Source: Nectonema munidae (taxonomy: Eukaryota; Nematomorpha; Nectonematoida; Nectonematidae). Taken from it: a DNA stretch of 64,000 nucleotides. Within the stretch, counting starts at the first letter, position 1. Every line of letters starts with the position of its first letter. Position numbers and translations under genes: made by a program. The DNA is taken from NCBI GenBank assembly GCA_030549495.1, contig JAUIRK010000005.1, positions 124,001 to 188,000 on the forward strand, written 5' to 3'. This document shows, piece after piece, positions 1 through 10,745 of the stretch. Below the pieces are notes generated by a model, which saw only the letters and a program-made list of their open reading frames with translations, was not told where the DNA came from and did not search any database.

Positions 1-468
1 TAAACCAAAAAAACTTTTTGTGTTAATTTTTTTTTAAATTGAACCTACAAAACTTCTAACACGTTTACGTATTTGAATTCTGTTACTCAATTGTTTCCTT
101 ATTTTCTAAAAATAAATTACGAAAAGTGGCGAACTATTGTAACGAATACCTTAGCAACATCCCCCACCCCTCTATTTAATTGGACATATAGAAGGTGTAT
201 ATATTAGTTATCTGTGTATGAAGGAGAAAATAGAAGAATTCTTGTATCAAAACATTTACAATTATAAACAAATATGATGAAGTTATTAAACCTAATGTGT
301 AAATAAATATCTATACATACATTTCGCCAAAGCAGAGAGTATACTCACTCACTCCTGTGCAGAAAGCTAAAGAATTTCGTGATAACACATCCTGTTTTCG
401 CATCTATGCCTTTTTTGCCCAGACATTGTGTTAAGCTTGTTTATTTTAAGAGCAATTACCTTTAAACT

Positions 469-485
469 ATATATGATATAAATAC
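469..485 (+). promoter_or_regulatory. TATA-like core promoter for the exon at 517
   Basis: The run TATATATGATATAAATA lies 32-48 bases before the ATG at 517. That distance suits a TATA box with a short 5' leader. In a genome this AT-rich such runs occur by chance, so the call leans on the signal-peptide exon and splice donor that follow. Confidence 0.35.
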
Positions 486-516
486 TGTAGGATCACTATG
501 ATTAAATAACTTCAAA

Positions 517-571
517 ATGAAATTCTTCCTTTTAGTCATCTTTTTCACATTTTCAAAAGGCGATGCTGAGT
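517..571 (+). CDS. First coding exon of a predicted secreted protein (signal peptide)
   Basis: The ATG at 517 opens 18 codons reading MKFFLLVIFFTFSKGDAE, a compact hydrophobic signal peptide with a small-residue cleavage region (GDA). A good splice donor (GTAAGC) follows at 572 and splits the next codon after its first base (phase 1). The unspliced frame stops six codons later, so the reading only makes sense as a short first exon. The exon at 6330 has an acceptor in the matching phase. The mature product would be secreted. No family is identified from this exon. The signal peptide plus donor are seen directly; the link to later exons is inference. Confidence 0.5.
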
Positions 572-926
572 GTAAGCGATTTCAATAATAATTTTTATCA
601 ACCAAACACTATTCATTAGATTAGTATTATATTTTTATTAATCATTGAAGAAGATGAGTTATTATGGTAATACTTGAACATTGGCGTAGCCAGAATTTGA
701 AAGTTCGAGGGGTAGAAGAGGAGTTTGGAGGATAGGATACATTTTTGAATTTTCTGTTGTTAACTGCTAGTAAAGTTGAATCCTTCTTGACTTTTTTGAA
801 AAACATTTTAGCACTTTATCAACATCAATATTTGTTGTGTATTTTTTCAAGTAGGAAAAAGATTGTGCGATTTATTTTTCTTTCATGCAACATTGAAGAT
901 TTTTGACTTCTTAAAACTCTTTTTAA

Positions 927-1056
927 CACATTAAGTCCCAATGCTTCCATTTGGGAACATAAGTAATTTCATATTCGTCTGCTTTTTTCAATGACTTTGA
1001 ATATAAATCGTCTGCGTTTTTTTAAATATCGTCTGCGTTTTTTTAGATATCGTCTG
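927..1056 (-). mobile_element. Partial piggyBac-type MITE copy
   Basis: This is the reverse complement of the MITE at 4785-4914 and 60020-60141. It starts after a TTAA at 923-926 and carries repeated CGTCTGC blocks. One end is lost: the repeat joins the ZMYM1-type hAT reading frame directly after CERSFSTI, so a second TTAA is not visible. A CGTCTGCG segment is duplicated compared with the other copies. Confidence 0.6.
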
Positions 1057-2280
1057 ATTTCTATGGTAGAAAATGATCTTTCACATGAAGCTGCAATTAT
1101 CTCAATAGTGAGAGCACCTATAAAAAATGAATTTTTTTTAGCATTTAAAAATTGAAGAATTCTCAAAAAATTTTACCTACATTCAAGTTGTAAATCCTCC
1201 TTTCAAAGGCATTTTTAAGGGATATAATATAATTATTATATCATTTTAATTTTTATGTTTTATTCCATCAAATTCTTTGTTCGAATAGTTTTTTGCCACA
1301 ATAACTTGACTTTCGAAGTAAGCATCAAATTTAGTATCAAAATAAAACATTTCTTTGACCTGAAAGTTTTCACTGCCCGGATACTTTTTATTATACTATT
1401 TTGTTTTTCATCAAATCTGAAAAAAAACCAAATTTTAAATTTTAAAGTATTTTTAAAAAAAATTATAATATTACCTGCTGTTCATTTCATTAATTGTAAT
1501 ATCAATGACCTCATTGAAAATTCCAAGGAACTCAGTTTCTATGCCATCATTTCTTTGGCATGTGAACGACATTAAGACACTATCCTGAAATTTTCTTGAC
1601 TCTTTTTGCTACATAATCTTCAATAAATTCATATTTTCACAAATACCTATTAATTCTTCAAATAAATATCTACGATATCTTTTTTATTCAATTCATCTAT
1701 TGTTGATTCGACAATTTTTAGGGTTGTGTAGATATCACTAGTGGTAGCCTTAAAATTCGAATAATAGAAGAAAATAGTATTATAGTCTATTAAAAATTAA
1801 AAAAAAGATAATTTACTTGTGCATATGTAATGATAGGAAGCAAAATTTTGAAAACTTCCTAAATTGTAATAAAATAACTTGAGCTTCAATACTAAGCGCT
1901 TGATGATTTATTCCATTTGTAGAACAAATAGTTCATCATAGTTATTAATTTTCGAGTTTATGCTGTGAAAATAGCCCGTCCATCGTTGATCCATAATTCT
2001 TTTGATTTTCTATCCTTCAGAAATCATTGTAACATGGGGTTTTTTAGTGAAAGTATGAATTAGTTTGCCAGCTGTTAAGCTTCTAGAGATTTCGCTCTTA
2101 TAATAACAAAGCATTGACAATAACTAAATGACGTTGATTTATTCATGCAGTGCAAAAATGGAATATTACTTTCCAGGGCTTCAGATGAATTTTTTTAAAA
2201 TAAAATTTTATATCAAATTAACTAATTACACATGTGTTTTTCTCATATTTTTTGAATGTATATGAATTGAAATATTTTAC
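1057..2280. other. No host gene; interior of the ZMYM1-type hAT relic
   Basis: No host exon was recognised. Open frames on the + strand here are antisense to the degenerate hAT reading on the - strand. The stretch 1760-2280 shows no recognisable motif in either strand. Confidence 0.5.
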
Positions 2281-3464
2281 TATTGATATGTTTTCATCAT
2301 AATCCATATCTCTCGTTCCATCAGCTTTTAGGCATAATTAGGAAACTTCGTCAGGGTTTATCTCTTCAACCACTTTTGTTAGTACGTGTGAGGTATCTCA
2401 TTCTGAATCTCAGGAGAAGTATATTTAGCGTTTTTTGGTATACTTTGACTTTAAATTTTATATAATTATGGAATTGATAAGTAAACTACTCCATGAAGTT
2501 TTCCATCTTTTTTGAGACTAAATTCAAACAAATTCAAAACTAAACCGTTTGGAGATTCTTTGTCACTTGTTTTCGGTTTATCAATGTGAGAATCATGACT
2601 TCTGAATGGTAATTCATTTACTATTAGAAATTGAACTACTTCAATTATGGCTTTAACATAATATCTTGAATAATAAAAAATATGTTTTACTATTAAACCA
2701 AAAATTTTTCCAAAAAATTATAAAAAAAATACATGTTCTTTTGTATAGTTGATTGTCATTAATTAATGTTGATATCTGTTTATTAGACTTAGAGACCTTT
2801 TTTTTCCATTCAGTCAATCATGAAAATGATGAAATATGATTGGAAGAATTTTGGTGTCTGCTGAAATCTTTTTCTTTGTCCAATGCATTTTTCCAATTAT
2901 ATGCTTCATCTACACGTAAAACAAAAAGCAGCTTTTTTAATGAGGCAGAATTCAAGCAACGGCCTTTCCTCAAACCACCCTTTTTTAAAATCTCGAGTAA
3001 AGTCACCATATTTTTTTGGATTATAGTTCATAATTTTGGGGTTGTGATGGTTTTCTATCAGGGGTGCCCAACTTTTTTTTTTTAATGATCGTCTTTTTTA
3101 GATTCGCTTCTAATAAGATCGACCCCAGATATTAAACAGGGGTACATATTTTCAAAATTATGGGGAGGGAATTTTTATTTTCAAAATTATTAGGGGGGAA
3201 ATTTTTTTTTTATTTTGAAAAAACCATGATATATTATAACAGTTTAAAAAATTCTAAATTACTGGGGCTCCCCCCCTCTCAAAACACATTAGAAGACGAA
3301 ATATATTTTTTGAAATATATAAAAAAGTATTTTTTTCGAGTATAATGAAAAAAGTAAAAAAATGAAAAAAAAGTTTATAAAAATTTTATAGAAACAGCGT
3401 TTTGAATAAAATATTAAAAATATGCTGCATAACTATAATTGAAAAATTAACGCGAAGCTTGACA

Positions 3465-5311
3465 CTACTTAGATTTTGCAATTTTTTCAAAATCAGGCTC
3501 TAATGATGAAGTTGCCAAACGAAGACAGTCATCCAAATGATCATCTGAAATTTGATTTCTAAATTGATTTTTAATATTATTCATGCTTGAAAATGCAGAT
3601 TCACATAAATATGTTGAACAAAAACAAGATAGGAATTTTTGTGCCACACTAGTTAATAATGGAAAATCTTCGTATGTTTTTTCCCAGACTTGATGAGAAA
3701 AGTTTGCTTTTATTTCAATATTATTTTGCAATTTTATTATTTCAACTTCTACATCAGGTTGATTTATTTTGAATAGATAAAAAATTTTAAATGAAATATC
3801 TGAAATTATCTCATCTTTTTGATATGGATTGCTGATGAAAGATAAAACATCTTCAACTTTAAAAAATTCGCAAAATCTTGATTTTATTTCTTTTTCCACT
3901 ACTTCAATTTCATTGACAAATCTAGCGAAGTCGTAACAAAGTAGAGAAGTTTTATTTTCGAAAAACTTTTGTAAGTGTGGAAAATGTTTCAATTCATAAT
4001 TTTTTGTGTTTTCCTTTAATAAAACTAAGTAGCTTTGAAAGCTTCTAACAGTGCTCAACATATCGATTATATTTTTATTTCCACCCTAAAGTTTTAAGTT
4101 GAAGTCGTTCAATTTTGAGCAGAAGTCAACCCAAAATCTCAAATTTAGAATCCACTCTTCCTCAAAAAGTTTATGATAGTAGTCTTCTTTCTCATTCAGA
4201 AAAAGTTTAATATCGTTGATAAAAACTTTGTTTTACTGAGCCAACGAACATTATTATAAAACAAAAGTTCTTTATCAACATCACACTGAGCTTGAAATCA
4301 ACGACGCTGTAGAGGTTTTGCTTTGATTGAACTAATAATTTTAGAAGTAATTTCTAAGACATCTTTAGTGCTTAATCTTTTGCTGCATAGTACTTGCTGA
4401 TGAATAATACAGTGGTATGTTAAAAAATGCGGATAATTTTCATCTTTTTTACAAAAAGAAATAAAGCCAGATTTATGGGCAATCATTGAAGGAGCTCCAT
4501 CTGTTGTGATAGAAACAAATTTGAATAACGGAATATGATGTTCTTTAACAAGATTGTTAAAAATTAAAAAAATGTCTTCTCCTCTAGTTCTACATTTTAA
4601 TGGTAAATTTTTTAAAAGTTCTTCTTTAACAGTAAAATTAACAAAAATAACTAACTAAAGTAACTTCTTCTACGTATTGTCATTCTAGAAAGCTGTATAC
4701 ACTTTTAACTGTAGACATTATTTCATTAGAGTTATTAAATTTGGAAAATAATGATTCTGCAACTATTACAAGAGCGTCTTTTAACCCATTTAAGACCAAG
4801 CAAAGCAGACGATATCTAAAAAAACGCAGACGATTTATATTCAAAGTCATTGAAAAAAGCAGACGAAGATGAAATAACTTATGTTCCAAAATAGGAACAT
4901 TGGTCGTAAATGTGTTAATATTGTTCCATCAGAAAAAAGTTTTTTTGATTTGCATAACAAATGACTAACTTTGAGAGATGCAACAGTTGAGGCATATGAC
5001 TTGTTAAGTACTTTAGTCACGCTTTTCTGTTGTTTAAAAAAATCTATTTTTAATTTTGCAACTTTGTCTCTACGAACTTCAGAATTTTTTGAAAATTTTT
5101 CTTCATATTTTTGATGTAAGCTATTAAAGTGTCTCTCAATATTACCTTTTTTTGGCATCGCAAGACATGAATTACATATTAAATAGCAAAACTTTCCATC
5201 AACTAATACAAAAAAGAACATTTCTTCCCATTCATAATTAAAATGATAAGTTTTAGTTTTCTTTACACACATATTCAAATTTTTCAATCTTTTTATATTA
5301 TCTAAAAACAA
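3465..5311 (-). pseudogene. hAT-A transposase, broken (SCAND3/FAM200-like)
   Basis: The reading runs from 5311 down to 3465 in several frames. The N-terminal part (4925-5311) has a BED-like finger pattern, CYLICNSCLAMPKKGNIERHF, then SLKVSHLLCKSKKLFSDG. The middle (4680-4780) reads DALVIVAESLFSKFNNSNEIM. At 4298-4486 is SGFISFCKKDENYPHFLTYH followed by CIIHQQVLCSK, the conserved block before the RW motif. The C-terminal 198-residue open frame (3465-4061) ends in the dimerisation motif CESAFSSMNNIKNQFRNQIS. The family would cut and paste DNA in the nucleus. At least two frame breaks, plus the MITE insertion, mean it cannot make a full transposase. The C-terminal frame is still intact, suggesting recent activity. 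Confidence 0.85.
4785..4914 (+). mobile_element. piggyBac-type MITE inserted in hAT-A
   Basis: This 130-bp element is flanked by TTAA on both sides (4781-4784 and 4915-4918), the piggyBac target duplication. Its ends CCCATTTAAGACCAA and TTGGTCGTAAATGTG are inverted repeats (13 of 15 matching). It holds three GCAGACGA-type blocks. Removing it with one TTAA restores an uninterrupted hAT reading, D-G-T-I-L-K-D-A-L, across the seam, so this is a true insertion. Other copies lie at 927-1056, 60020-60141 and probably 38668-38730. Confidence 0.85.
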
Positions 5312-5651
5312 AACAACCTAAGGGTAAATAAAATTTCAAAAAAAATAAAAAAAAACTATTTAAAATTTTACATAAAAATAAAATAAAATCTTACAAGTAA
5401 AAAAAATTTAATTTGATTATATAGCAACACTAAAGTAACCAGATTTTATCATTATCAATGCGGGACACCATTATTAAAAATTTGATTGATTTGTAATGAA
5501 AAAAATTAAACAAATGTCTTAAATTTTTATTTGAGTACAAAAAAGTAACTAAAGATATGAATTTCTATATACAAGTGAATATTGATTTGCGATCAACCAA
5601 AAAATGTCTGGCGATTGACCAGTCGACTCGTTGGGCATCCCTATTTTATAT

Positions 5652-6329
5652 TATTTAATGTTGTCTTTGCATCATTTTCAACTTTATGTTGAATACTGGA
5701 AAAATGAAAAGTTTGTAAAAAAATGTTTGCCTTTGTTATAGCAAAAGTTTGATAGACAATGTGAAATTTTATTTTTAAATACCAAAAAAGGAATTAAAAT
5801 CTTTCTTTTTTTTTCTTAAAGCTAATATATATTTATTTTATATATTAATTTAATATCTTTTTTTGCAATTTCATTTTCCCTTGAAATCATTGCCAACTTG
5901 TTTAGTTTCTCTTAAGAAATTTCATTTTTTCACGTAACGAGGCTATATTTTAAAAAATGGGACAAATTGGCTTAAAACCGCACCTGCATAGGGTATAGAA
6001 AAGCCAAGAAAAAAAGATATACAATTAGAAGTGAGGTAGGTTTAGTAGAGTAAAAAATTTAAAAAAAATTTGCCAATTATATTATATTAACTTTTGTTCA
6101 GTAATATCACTTTATTGGAAGTTTATTTTACTTATATTTAAAAATATGAAGTAGTAACAAAATGCACAATACACACATGAATACCTATTCCATTAGATTT
6201 CAAAAAAGAATGCTTTTCAACATCGTTGTTTTGCATTGAATGGAAAGTGGAGTATGAACTAATGGCTCAATTTATGGTAGCTAAAATCAATGGTACACTT
6301 AATAAAATTTATTTTGCCTTTATATTTAG
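5652..6329. other. Intronic/intergenic AT-rich sequence
   Basis: No coding signal was recognised. It should contain the displaced 5' end of the ZMYM1-type hAT, but no terminus pairing with that at 679 was found. The polypyrimidine acceptor of the exon at 6330 lies at the right edge. Confidence 0.4.
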
Positions 6330-6506
6330 TCCCCATTAATAAATACTTAGAAACCCTTTGGAGAGTTAGAATAGTTGGAAATGATGCTAACACTTTTTGT
6401 TTTTCAAATTTGAAATATGGTATTGAATACGAAATCGAAATCGATCAATTTTACAAGAAAAATGGCGCTATTTCAGAAATAACGCATATTAAACTTTGTC
6501 CTTCAG
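6330..6506 (+). CDS. Second exon of the predicted secreted-protein gene
   Basis: The acceptor ttgcctttatatttag at 6314-6329 is followed by 177 bases. With one base carried from exon 1 these encode 58 whole codons, then a donor GTAATC at 6507. Both borders are phase 1, matching the exon at 517-571 and the next at 20369. The peptide includes LWRVRIVGNDANTFC, FSNLKYGIEYEIEID and ITHIKLCPS. The pattern of a leucine-glycine turn followed by EYEIEI resembles the back half of a fibronectin type III fold, but that is only a pattern match. Two cysteines suit a secreted product. Flanking introns are full of transposons, while the exon itself is free of stops. Confidence 0.5.
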
Positions 6507-6769
6507 GTAATCGCGTTTAAAACAATTCACGCTATTTTCAATCAACTCTCTTTTTGATTTAGTAAAAATCAATGAAGAACAATTGATGAAGATTCAATCA
6601 GAATCAAGTTCATTATATATTTTTAACTTAAAATGCTACTAACAATTAAATACTTTCGTATTAAGAGATATAGGGGCGCCGCATGTGCAATGGTGAATTC
6701 TTTGAGATAGTGCGTGTAGATTCCTCATGAATTAGCTAATTTACGGATTTTTGTTATTTTCATTTTTGT

Positions 6770-7277
6770 GATGATTTATTGGATGGTGCATAGACATGAT
6801 AAGCTTCCATCATCAAACTATTGAACTTCAAATTAAAATAACTGCAATTCAAATAAAAAAACTTTATTTTAGATTAAAAAATAGAATTTCAATTTTAATA
6901 AATCAATCAAAAATCAAAACTGAAGTCAATGTTTTTTCAGTATACAAAATCCTTAAATTTTATAAGGCTTATTCTGTATCAGGCTTGTCTCAAAACAGGT
7001 AAAAAAAATGTTTGAGCTAAAGTGTAAACTAAATATCTCTAAAAATGCTATATAATTTTTCTATTTGTTAAAAAATTAGAAAAAAGTAAAGAGGTATTTT
7101 ATTTTTAACTACGCTTGGTTATAACTTTTTGTAAAAATCTATATTTACACTAATCTAGGTGAAATTTTAAAAATTTAATTGCGGCAATATTTTCTAAAAA
7201 ATTTTGATTAAAAAGAGGAAGTTCAATTGATTGATGATGGAAGCTAATCATGTCTATCCACCATCCAATAAATCATC
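6770..7277. mobile_element. Element with 60-bp terminal inverted repeats
   Basis: 6770-6829 and 7218-7277 are inverted copies with 4 mismatches in 60; weaker similarity may extend outward to about 6728 and 7315. The interior holds a short + strand frame (ATG at 6796, inside the left repeat) ending ...VYKILKFYKAYSVSGLSQNR. That resembles the second helix-turn-helix and linker of Tc1/mariner transposases. No catalytic domain is present. No target duplication was recognised. Probably a non-autonomous Tc1/mariner-like element; the superfamily is uncertain. Confidence 0.6.
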
Positions 7278-7797
7278 AAAAAATTTTAAATCTTTTGCGA
7301 ATTAAGCGAATTTTTTTCTCATTATTTTCTTTGCTGCGCATTTCGTCTAACTAAAGTAAGATAAAATGTAAATGGAAATCTACTCAATTGTTTTTTTTAA
7401 TTTATTTGGGCCTAGTCTACTATTTTTTTAAGTCTTTATTTCTAATTTTTGTATCTTATTGGTTTTATTATTAAGTTTTTGTTTTTTCAAGTTAGTTATT
7501 GTTTTTAAAGTGAGAAGGCCTAGAAAAGCAATTGTTCAGATCCCTAGGGTGATATAATTTTTGTATTTTAGAAATTTTTTCTACCAATTTTAATTCTAAG
7601 TTTGGTAATCTTTTACTTTACAGTTATGTCAATCAAAAAATTTTTTTGACAAATTATTGGCTGTTGTGATGTCAATCAAACTATACATTAGTAAACTCTA
7701 TCATAATATAAAGATTAAGAAAAATATTTTTATAGATTTCAAATTTAATTAGAATAAATTAACTATATTTTACTAAAGATCCTAGATTTAATTTACA

Positions 7798-8154
7798 TTA
7801 ATATCGTGTCAGTGTACCTCTGTGATATTTTCTATGAAAAAACTTACTTTCATCAATTTCTACTATAATTTGTTCAAAGTTTTCATCAAAACCTCCAACA
7901 GTTAGACAATTTCTTCCCACCAAACATGTAGCAATCTGTCTACAAAAATTAGATCCGGCTACAGCAGTTCGTCCGCTTCCAATAGATGCTTCATGAATAA
8001 TAGCGTCTAATGAATAGTCACGACACCATCCATAAATGAACAAAATCATAGAATTTAAGGTGAGGTGGCTTTTTGCAAAAAAAAAAGATCCTGTCGCACC
8101 GTCTTTTTTTACCACAAACATAACATTTCCAACAATATCCATCAGATACATCAT
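7798..8154 (-). pseudogene. Merlin/ISXO2-type transposase fragment
   Basis: The 118-residue frame contains GSFFFAKSHLTLNSMILFIY, then YGWCRDYSLD, and near its end VEIDESKFFHRKYHRG. The last motif is the hallmark ISXO2-like DDE block carrying the first catalytic aspartate. The rest of the catalytic domain is missing: the frame stops seven residues later at the inner edge of the terminal repeat. It is a non-functional remnant. The motif is seen directly, and the family assignment follows from the EIDES-F-HRKYxRG signature. Confidence 0.85.
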
Positions 8155-8848
8155 TTCTCTTTATTAATTTACAATTTTGTTGGCAATCATTGCATTAGAA
8201 AATATTTAAAATAACTTTGTGCAAAGCAAACCAAAATTTCTAATTTATCATTTGAATTTAAAACTTTTAACAGAGAAGAAAAATTCCAATTTTCAGATAA
8301 AATTGTATTCTCACTCAGAGAGACGTGGTTCTTCTTTCAGATGAAAATGAATTGATAGAACAGATGAGAAAGAAAAATACTTATTACGCTCGTGTCAAAA
8401 AACTCGCAAATTAACATGTCCCTGATCGATTGAGGAGGTGGTAGATGTGGGTGAATTTGGTTATATTTTACGTGTATTGTTTCTTATTTGTTTGGATGCA
8501 TATGTGTGGTATCAAGTAATAACTACAAAAGAATGTTTTTGTTATTCAAACGCATACAAAACACATCCATACACTTATGAACTGCTACCTATGCTGAGCG
8601 AAACATCTTATACGAATAGAACCAGAACCACAAAACAAAAATACAAACGCTATACGCCAGGCATGTTCAACCTTTTTTCTGCTTGGTTTGACTTTTTTTC
8701 CAAAAAAAATTCTGCGATCTACTCGAATAATATATAAATGAGTGGCAATTTTTTTGAATTAAAACACGTAAAAATTTTATTAAAACGGTAATGAACATAA
8801 TATTGCACGAAAAATTAAAACTATGACATGAAAAAAAATTAAAAATCA

Positions 8849-10400
8849 ATATTTTTTTGAAAACACCTGAGTTTGCATTTTTTCAACAAGTTTTTCAATA
8901 TTTGGATTTTGAGTTGTCAGTTCTATTTTCAAGCAGGAATTTAAATGATCATATGTCAGTTTTCATCTGTTTTTAGCTTTAATGATATTCATAATAGAAA
9001 AAGTGGATTCACACAAATATGTGGAACCAAAAAATGCCGAAAAAGTAGCGTATATTTTCCAAATACTCGGGTATTTAGTTTTCTGAATGTACTTTTTGAA
9101 ATCAGATTCCTTCAGCAATGTTTTCAAAGTTTCGCATTTGAAAGTGATTATTCGTCCCCGAAGTCCGCTAGACTCTTGAAATCAAACTTGTTTTTAAGAT
9201 TGCTGGCCAAATTTTCAATATAAACTTCTTCATGAAAAGGATTGGTTAAAAAAGTTAAAATGATTCGGAGCTCTTCAAAAGAAAAATCGTTTGTTAAACT
9301 CTTTCTGAAGTAAAAATAAACTTTCGAGATATTTTTCAATAGAAACGTTCTTTTTATTTCTGATTTCATCCTTCAGAATTGAAAAGTGTTTGAAGTCTGT
9401 GCTTTTGAGTTGTTTGATTAACAGATTCAGCTTTTCATTGAAAGAATTAATATGCCCAAGCATATCTATTAGTGTTTTTTCCTTTCCTTGAAGTTGGAGA
9501 TTCAATTCATTGAGTTTTTCCGTTATGCCACAGTAAAAAGCTGTGCCATTCATCATCACTAAGTTCAGGAATTGAAATACTTTTGGTTTCTAAAAATGTA
9601 CGAACTTGCGGCAGAGCGTAGTGAAGCGAATCAAAAATCAAGCACCACTCAACCATCTGACATCAGTATGAAGAAGAAGTTCATTTTTTTCTTCGCCAGA
9701 TTCTTCCAATAAAGCCCTAAACTGTCGTCGTGATAAACTTTTTGATCTTATGTAATTGACTGTTTTGAAGGCCACGTCCATTACATGATTGAATTTTAAA
9801 ACTTTTGAGCATAAAACTTGATTGTGAATTATACAGTGATAATCAGTAAATTTTGGAAAGCTTTCATCATTTTTACAAAAGGCGACAAAACCACTTTTAA
9901 TACCCACCATCGCTGGAGCACTCTGTAGTCAATGAAACTAACTTATAGAGTGGAAGGTTAGTCGATGAAACAAAAAACTTGAATGAATCATAAATATCCT
10001 GCCCTCTTGTTCTCTCTTTCATTGGAATGATAGTCAACAGTTCTTCTTTTGTTGACATATCTTCGAAAACCATCCTGATGAATATGCATAACTGTGGAGT
10101 ACCAACGAAATCAGTTGACTCATCCAATTGAAGAGAGAACACTACACACTTTTCAATTTTTTTTTAAATTCGGTCGATATCATCACCATTGTCTTCGGTC
10201 CTTCTCATGCTTGTGTTTCTTGACAGTGACATATTTTTAATATTTGTCATAATCTCGAACTCATATTTTGGAAAAGAACTTCACTGGCTTCGATAAAAGC
10301 TTCTTTAACTATTTCTCCATTATTGAATGAATTATTATTCTTAATCAGAACTTGAGCTACTTTGAAAGAAGCAAGTAGGGCAGATTTTGAAAAATATTGT
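8849..10400 (-). pseudogene. hAT-B transposase, broken
   Basis: The - strand reading contains MFSLQLDESTDFVGTPQLCI (9897-10142), the first catalytic aspartate block. Then comes SGFVAFCKNDESFPKFTDYH with CIIHNQVLCSK and DVRWLSG (9638-9910). A region with LNELNLQLQGKEKTLIDMLG follows (9275-9559), then a C-terminal dimerisation part YLCESTFSIMNIIKAKNR near 8960-9020. The order matches SCAND3/FAM200 hAT transposases. Several frameshifts and an in-frame TGA after KAKNR break it. The N-terminal finger was not clearly recovered; the SINE lies close to where it would be. Confidence 0.85.
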
Positions 10401-10564
10401 AATTAAATATCACTTCATTAAAAACAAATTAAATATTTTTTTTAAGAATTTTTTTAAAGTAAATAAATAATTAAAACTTTTTTAAAAAAATTCGTTCATT
10501 AAAATTAAAATAGGAAAATTTATTCGATTATTTTTAAAAAAATTATTTTTAAATTATTTCAATG

Positions 10565-10745
10565 TTACAACCGCAAAGGTTGTTAGGGTGTACCTCTCAG
10601 CTTAACAGTTGAAGGTCTGGGGTTCGATCCCCAAGCCTCCCAACTCTAAAAACAAATTCACAAAAACTGTAATTAACCATCTTAAGCATAATGCGAGCAT
10701 ATAGCCTTACGGCTGAAAGTGCTTTGATATCTCAAACCAACCAAC
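10565..10745 (+). repeat. tRNA-derived SINE-like element
   Basis: A tRNA-like head contains a good pol III B box (GGGTTCGATCCC) at about 10619-10630. A weaker A-box-like stretch (TTAGGGTGTACC) lies about 45 bases upstream. The acceptor stem does not pair as in a real tRNA, and an unrelated tail ending near CAAACCAACCAACC follows. It lies inside hAT-B, which suggests a later insertion, although its own target duplication was not found. Confidence 0.5.

Larger units (their letters stand above)
679..3050 (-). mobile_element. ZMYM1-type hAT DNA transposon, decayed (5' part split by another hAT)
   Basis: On the - strand, pieces of a ZMYM1-like (DUF4371/TTF-finger) hAT transposase appear in order. 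A TTF-type finger (NWKNALDKEKDFSRHQNSS) lies at 2818-3009. A stretch resembling LPFRSHDSHIDKPE lies near 2600. A KYTCPEIQNE-like segment reads with errors near 2400-2440. TLKIVESTIDELNKKD lies near 1700, FNEVIDITINEMNSR near 1500, the hAT dimerisation motif ASCERSFSTI near 1060-1110, and a C-terminal INIDVDKVLKCFSKKSRR near 770-830. The left edge at 679 (CATTGGCGTAGCCAG) looks like a hAT terminus. Many stops and frameshifts are present. Another hAT is inserted at 3059, so the 5' end of this element should resume after 5651; I could not find its matching terminus. Confidence 0.7.
3059..5643 (-). mobile_element. SCAND3/FAM200-type hAT transposon, near full length (hAT-A)
   Basis: The left terminus CAGGGGTGCCCAAC and the right terminus TTGGGCATCCCTA are inverted repeats. 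They are flanked by a 7-of-8 matching target duplication (ttttctat at 3051-3058, ttttatat at 5644-5651). Subterminal GATCG motifs occur at both ends. The element is 2585 bp, typical of simple hAT elements, and encodes a broken transposase on the - strand. It sits inside the 5' part of a ZMYM1-type hAT and carries a piggyBac-type MITE at 4785-4914. A truncated inverted duplicate lies at 25984-26981. Confidence 0.85.

Noticed and set aside
1255-1575. + strand 106-codon frame
   Set aside because: Antisense to the ZMYM1-type hAT relic, with strong Phe/Ile/Lys bias.
3129-3418. A separate small hAT inside the 3' end of hAT-A, with atattaaa on both sides
   Set aside because: The left end looks like a terminus (CAGGGGTACAT), but the right end lacks an inverted partner, and atattaaa is common by chance here.
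8438-8737. + strand 99-codon frame near the hAT-B junction
   Set aside because: It crosses the insertion point at 8658, so it is a chance fusion of Merlin and hAT sequence.
10565-10640. A functional tRNA gene
   Set aside because: The B box is good, but the acceptor and anticodon stems do not pair and a SINE-like tail follows.
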